Assembly (NCBI GenBank): GCA_029706075.1 | Contig: JAINUG010000198.1 | Coordinates: 1,164,501-1,228,500, forward strand | Direction: 5' to 3' | Source of the DNA: Aldrovandia affinis | Taxonomy: Eukaryota > Chordata > Actinopteri > Notacanthiformes > Halosauridae | Length of the DNA stretch: 64,000 nt | Part shown: positions 59,366 through 64,000 of the stretch, piece by piece | Layout of the letters: every line of letters begins with the position of its first letter | Position numbering within the stretch: the first letter of the stretch is position 1 | Translations under genes and position numbers: made by a program | Notes under the pieces: generated by a model | The model's database searches: none | Seen by the model: only the letters and a program-made list of their open reading frames with translations | What the model was told of the DNA's origin: nothing

Positions 59366-59624
59366 CAAAAATATATATTTTTAAAAATTAAAAATTAAAC
59401 TGAAATGTTCTGTATATACAATACACAGTTCAACATACTTGAGCCCATACATGGTCCACCTGCCTCAATTACTGTAAAACATTTTTTTTTAAATTATATA
59501 TATTGCAACTCTACCCATACCGGCTCGGTCGTCGCCCGGGTCACCAAGGACCGCGCCACCGTCGGCCACCAGGACGGAGGTGTAAAATGTACTACTGGGA
59601 AACTCCGCACTAGAGAGAACATAG

Positions 59625-60365
59625 TTGTGGGGAACCTGGAACGTCAGAACACTAACAGCCGACGGAAAACTCGAAGAACTAGCCCATGAAATGGATCAGT
59701 ACCATTGGAACATCCTGGGTATCAGCGAACTACGTTGGAAAAGCTTGGAGAAACATCAACCGACAAAGGCCACAAACTCTACTTCAGTGGCAAAGAGAAC
59801 AAACACGAACATGGCGTAGGTTTCCTTGTTCACAAGGACATTCTGGGCACGGTCATGGGTTGTCAGCCAGTCTCCAGTAGACTCATCACCATCCGGCTGA
59901 GAGCAACCCCATTTAACATCACCATCATCCAGGCCTCGCCCCAACATCCACTTACCAGGATAGTGAGGTGGAAGACTTCTATGAACAATTACAAGCAGTC
60001 CTAGACCAAACACCAAAGAAAGATATCATCATTATGCAAGGAGACTGGAATGCAAAGGTTGGAGAGGATGCCTATCCAAACTGGAAAGACACTTGTGCCC
60101 CTATTCCAACAGTAAGACCAACGACAGGGGCCTAAGGCTCCTGGAGTTTGCCAGATATAACAACTTGATGCTGGCGAACACACTTGGCCTCCACAAGGCT
60201 TCCAGACGATGGACCTGGCACAGCCCCAATGGAGAACACCACAACCAGATCGATTACATCTTGATCAAGAAACGCCCAATCAAGCGTTAACATCGGAGGA
60301 CACGCAGCTTCCCAAAAGCAGACATTGGGAGCGACCATGACCTTGTACTCATGTCTTTCCGCCAC
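59625..60365 (+). pseudogene. LINE endonuclease domain, frameshifted
   Basis: Visible signature pieces of the metal-dependent endonuclease occur in order but in different frames: TWNVRTL near 59635, SELRW near 59721-59738, PFNITIIQ near 59912, GDWNAKVG near 60042-60062, RRWTWHSPNGEHHNQIDYIL near 60205-60265, and the SDHDL motif near 60330-60350. The asparagine, glutamate, aspartate and histidine positions expected for catalysis are therefore all recognisable. The frame changes about three times (near 59700, 59945 and 60090) and again before 60330. The enzyme nicks target DNA in the nucleus to prime reverse transcription; this copy is inactive. Confidence 0.85.
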
Positions 60366-60519
60366 GCCTGAAGAAAATCAAGAGCTCCAAGTACACAAGA
60401 ATGAAGCTCAATCTGGACAAACTACAAGACCCTGTAGTGGCTGAACTATTCAAAACAACTTTAGGAGGAAGATAACAACACTGCTCCTCGAAGGTGCAGA
60501 AGATACTGACACTGACACT

Positions 60520-61659
60520 ATGACCACCAAGTTCAACATAGCAGTAACTGAAACCGCCACTGCGATCCTTGGCAAACTCCGCCCAAAAAAGAATCCTTGG
60601 GTCACAAACGAACTGCTAGATCTATGTGACAAGCGGAGAGCACTGAAGAGGAGCAAGAACTCACCTGAGGGATACGATGCCTACAGAACAATAAACAAAG
60701 ACATCAAGAAACAAATGCAATCAGCAAAACAGAACTGGATTGAGGAACACTGCAAAGAAATAGAGAACAGCTTGAAATACAATAACAACACCAAGATGGC
60801 ATACCAGACCGTGAAGAAGCTAACAAAGACTAAACAGCCCAGAGCCTCCACGATCCAGAGCAAGACCGGTGAATGTCTGACGGAAGAACAAAAGATCTTG
60901 GACAGGTGGACAGAATACTGCTCGGAACTCTACAACCGCATCCCCAATGGGGATCCAGCAGTTTTGTCCTGCCCCCAAACCACTGAGGATGATGAAAAAC
61001 TCCCCATCCTCCGTGAAGAAGTCGAGGCAGCAGTCCGGTCACTCAAAAAAGGAAAAGCAGCTGGAGTAGACAACATCCCAGCAGAGCTCCTACAGGCTGG
61101 GGGAGAGGCCATAATTGATGTCCTCACCATCATCTGTAATAAGATCTGGCAGAGTGGTGAGTGGCCTACATCATGGACACAATCACTGATCATCACACTT
61201 CCAAAAAAGGGCGATCTTCAACAATGTAAAAACTACCGCACCATCAGTCTCATCAGCCACCCCAGCAAAGTCCTACTGAAAATAATATTGAATAGGTTAA
61301 AACCCCAAGCGGAACAAATCATAGCTGAAGAACAGGCCGGTTTTAGGGCAGGACGAAGCACCACAGAACAAATCTTCAACCTGAGAATTATCTGCGTAGA
61401 AACATCTGCAGCATCAACAACCCTGTACCACGTGTTTGTGGATTTCAAGAAAGCCTTTGATCGAGTGTGGCACGCTGCTCTGTGGGCAACCATGAGGAAA
61501 TACAACATCAGCTCCAACCTTGTCAGTATCATCCAAAACCTGTACGACAAGGCCACCAGTGCAGTCCTCCACAACGGAGCCTTTGGAGACTGGTTCAGGA
61601 CAATGACCGGCGTGCGCCAAGGATGCCTCCTCTCACCTCTCCTTTTAACATCTTCTTGA
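60520..61659 (+). pseudogene. LINE reverse transcriptase, N-terminal and palm part
   Basis: An open frame of 379 codons. It begins in the linker between endonuclease and polymerase (KKNPWVTNELLDLCDKRR near residue 25), then shows GKAAGVDNIPAELLQAGG (about residue 180), NYRTISLIS, QAGFRAGRSTTEQIFNLR (RT motif 2 area), VDFKKAFDRVW with the first catalytic aspartate at residue 308, and VRQGCLLSPLL (about residue 365). It ends just after that at TSS because of a frame change at about 61645. Two nearby single-base losses (about 61646 and 61661) best explain the shift to the next frame. The ATG at 60520 is not necessarily a real start. Confidence 0.9.
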
Positions 61660-61666
61660 GCGCATC

Positions 61667-62527
61667 ATGGCTGACGCCCTGGAAGACCATGAGGGATCTG
61701 TCAGCATAGGAGGCAGAACAATCACCAACCTCCGCTTTGCCGACGACATTGACGGGCTGGCAAGAGGAGAAAAAGAACTTGCCAGCCTAGTTGAAAGGCT
61801 TGACGTCACCTCCCGAGCCTATGGCATGGAAATCAGCACGGAAAAAACAAAGCTGATGACCAACAACAACAACATCATGTCTGACATCAGAGTCAATGGT
61901 CAAGCACTGGACTGCGTGTCCAGCTTCAAATACCTTGGAGCGATCATCTCCGACGAAGGTTCCAAGAAGGAAGTCCTGGCCAGGATAGCACAAACAACCG
62001 CTGCCCTGACACAACTCAAGCCCATATGGAAGGACAAAAACATCAGCCTGGGATCAAAAGTGAGACTACTGCGCTCACTCGTCATCTCAATATTCCTATA
62101 CGCGTGCGAATCATGGACCCTCACAGCAGAAATACAGCAGAGAATACAGAGTTTGGAAATGAGATGCTACAGAAGACTCCTGGGCATCTCCTACACCCAG
62201 CACATTACAAACATGGAAACCGGCAAAGGATCAGCCAAGCCATCGGGTCGGCACGATGACCTGCTTACCATCGTGGAAAAGCGAAAACTGAGGTGGTATG
62301 GACACATCACCAGATCATCAGGCCTGGCAAAGACCATCCTGCAAGGCACTGTGCAAGGAGGCAGGAAACGGGGGAGACCAAAGAAAAGATGGGAGGATAA
62401 CATCCAAGAATGGACTCAATTAAGACTGAGTGAAACAGTGCGAGCCGCCGAGGACAGAGAGAGATGGAGGGAGCTTGTTGACAGATCGTCTGTGGTGCCC
62501 CAACGACCCTCCGGGGTTATGGGATAG
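61667..62527 (+). pseudogene. LINE reverse transcriptase C-terminal part
   Basis: A 286-codon frame continuing the polymerase. FADD, holding the second and third catalytic aspartates, is at residues 24-27, followed by the thumb (GMEISTEKTKLM, FKYLGAIISDEGS) and a C-terminal region with SLEMRCYRRLLGISY, RKLRWYGHITRSSGLAKTIL and GRKRGRPKKRWEDNIQEW. The last stretch is the basic region typical of endonuclease-reverse transcriptases of this LINE group. It ends just before the 3' end of the element. The 286 codons are uninterrupted, which suggests the element is not very old. Confidence 0.9.
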
Positions 62528-62547
62528 AACAAGAACAAGAATATTGC

Positions 62548-62734
62548 TTGTGAAAGTCACATTCTCTTACCTGTACAGGTGACAGAAATTGCACTGCTCA
62601 ATAACAACTGTAAGGTTTTGATTCTAAGATGGATCATGATGCAAAATGCAGCAAATCTCACGCGTTCACCAATTAGCCCCAGTCTGTACAACTCCTTCAT
62701 TCTCGCCAACTCTTCTTTCTATAGAATTTGAGAA
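62548..62734. other. No gene recognised
   Basis: Short spacer between the LINE and the next repeat; nothing seen. Confidence 0.5.
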
Positions 62735-62890
62735 TATAAGAATACATAATGATGAGAACGGGCCGCTCAGCCCAACTAGGCTCGTCATGTCCTAATCTAA
62801 AGAGTATCTAGTACTGCATCTAGCCTGGACTACCTGAGCAGGCAAGCTGTTCCAGGCATTGACAATTTCACAGGTGACCATGGATCACAA
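62735..62890 (+). repeat. Dispersed vertebrate repeat, family not settled
   Basis: GAATATAAGAATACATAATG, GAACGGGCCGCTCAGCCCAA and CAAGCTGTTCCAGGCATTGA are words I associate with a dispersed repeat common in ray-finned fish and other vertebrates. Only about 155 bp are present, with no tRNA boxes, so it is labelled by resemblance only. Confidence 0.5.
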
Positions 62891-62904
62891 TCGTTACCTG
62901 TTCA

Positions 62905-62946
62905 AGATGTGGTGTGTGTGTGTGTGTGTGCGTGTGTGTGTGTGTG
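62905..62946. repeat. GT microsatellite
   Basis: About 20 GT units with one GC interruption. Confidence 0.95.
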
Positions 62947-63857
62947 CTCGCAGGTGACATGACACACAATTTAATCGGCGGTCAGTGGTGCATTGTATTA
63001 GGTACTAACATTGCAACCCTCATTTTAAGATTAGCACCATATGTGCCCATTAGGATAAAATATTCTGAAGGACATTATTGAATTAAAAGCACACCCCAAA
63101 ACATTATTATTATTATTATTATTATTTATCAGATGTATCATAATTAATATTTAATTATGAAAATGCTATCAAATGAGAGAAGCAAGTGAAAGTAGCGAGA
63201 ATTGAAGCAGAGAGCATACTCGATATAAACAAAGTAGGGAAAACAACAATTCTGGACGCGACTTGATCCAGTTCATTAAGGGGAATAGGGAAAGCGTCCT
63301 GATTGGCCAGTGCATGGTCACACCTTCACCACACCTTCTCTTTTCTTTTTATTTATTTTTATTTTTATTTTTCACCTTAACAAAACTGAAACATTGCCTT
63401 GATAGCCATGTGCCCCCGTACGATGCCTGCTTTACTGTCATTAAAAAACCTAAACGGATTCAGACATGCCTCTCTTTGATCTGCGCTATTGCTTGCCCTC
63501 GTGTTTGCCAACTGCATTTTGCATCATGAAAATGAACCCCAGTGTCTTAGACATGCGTGTTATGAACGTATGTTTTTCAGGAAATAAAGAAACCTGTGCT
63601 CTGTGAATGGGAAGGAGGATAGATAATTGTGCGTTGTCTAGCTCAGACGATCTTTCAGAAACACAAGTGTCCATTTCTCTCAACATAATCTCCCCTGACT
63701 CAGAATGCATTAATTCCACTTGTATATCGCCTCCTCTTCATCTCGCCGCCCGTCCTGCGTGCCACTTGTCACCGATCATTATAGATGATTGCATGTTAAG
63801 TCAGATTTTAGTTCAGGGAAGAGATAAAAGCTGAGTGGTGCTATATCACCAGGGTAA
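62947..63857. other. No gene; ATT repeat
   Basis: An ATT run of about eight units is at 63103-63125 and a TTTTTATTT-type stretch at 63340-63372. No gene recognised. Confidence 0.5.
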
Positions 63858-63919
63858 GTGGTGGGTGTGTGTGTGTGCATGTGTATATGTGTGTGTGTGT
63901 GTGCATGTGTATATGCCTG

Positions 63920-63964
<45 letters not shown>

Positions 63965-64000
63965 ATGTGTGTGTGTGTGTGTATGCGTGTGTGTGTGTGT
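63858..64000. repeat. GT-rich microsatellite block
   Basis: Several GT runs separated by GCATGTGTATAT words. It reaches the window end, so its full length is unknown. Confidence 0.95.

Larger units (their letters stand above)
59507..62540 (+). mobile_element. RTE-like LINE, nearly full length, frameshifted
   Basis: About 3.03 kb bounded by ATATTGC at 59500-59506 and 62541-62547, a possible 7-bp target duplication. It encodes, in order, an apurinic-type endonuclease, a reverse transcriptase and a C-terminal basic region, all on the plus strand, then a short 3' end with CAACGACCC and an AACAAG repeat (62527-62540). Length, endonuclease signature and short 3' repeat fit the RTE superfamily; a precise clade is not claimed. 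At least five frame changes break the single expected polyprotein, so this copy cannot move by itself. A GC-rich leader (59520-59590) precedes the code. Confidence 0.9.

Overview
The window is nuclear DNA of a ray-finned fish, most likely a teleost. The evidence is many tRNA-derived SINE copies, fish-type L2 LINE 3' ends, internally deleted Tc1/mariner elements, hAT-like and other hairpin MITEs, long GT/CA microsatellites, and the absence of any long host-type open reading frame. I cannot name the species. I found no intact host gene, no operon, no CRISPR array and no intact tRNA or rRNA gene. The long open frames are stop-poor minisatellite (12.2-12.9 kb), SINE bodies, or retrotransposon code.

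Layout. 1-9 kb: mostly unique DNA, with a weak candidate for a promoter plus noncoding first exon (about 841-1244, donor CAAG|GTAAGA), one SINE with target duplication, and two L2 3' tails. 9-22 kb: a SINE-rich stretch with a 36-bp-unit minisatellite (12.2-12.9 kb), a MITE nested in a SINE (16.4 kb), a SINE nested in a MITE (18.8 kb), and a Tc1 relic cut by a SINE (21.2-22 kb). 22-29 kb: palindromic MITEs, two Tc1 elements of one family in opposite orientation (23.4 and 28.2 kb), and a relic of a MADF-domain gene (26.3 kb) whose flanks recur in a short relative at 35.8 kb. 29-44 kb: AT-rich, thinly populated, with a long GT/TA tract at 36.5 kb. 44.9-45.6 kb: a minisatellite of about 37-bp units split by a 378-bp hAT-type element with an 8-bp target duplication. 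46-58 kb: scattered SINEs, an unclassified repeat present twice (46.9 and 56.2 kb), and an exact-period 192-bp tandem duplication (54.8-55.2 kb) next to a weak exon candidate (55.25 kb). 59.5-62.5 kb: a nearly full-length RTE-like LINE with endonuclease, reverse transcriptase and C-terminal motifs, broken by several frameshifts and flanked by a possible 7-bp target duplication. The window ends in GT repeats.

How the parts relate. The region reads as intergenic or large-intron DNA built by successive insertions. SINE families called A1, A2, B, C, D and E here are local labels only. Families A1, A2 and D share a 3' tail around AAATTGGGAGAAAA. Families B and C share the tail CAGAGCG...GTCTGCTAAATG with an L2-like LINE fragment at 23.6 kb, so two different LINE machineries probably mobilised them. 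I saw no convincing new biological system; the most unusual items are nested insertions and the two unclassified repeats.
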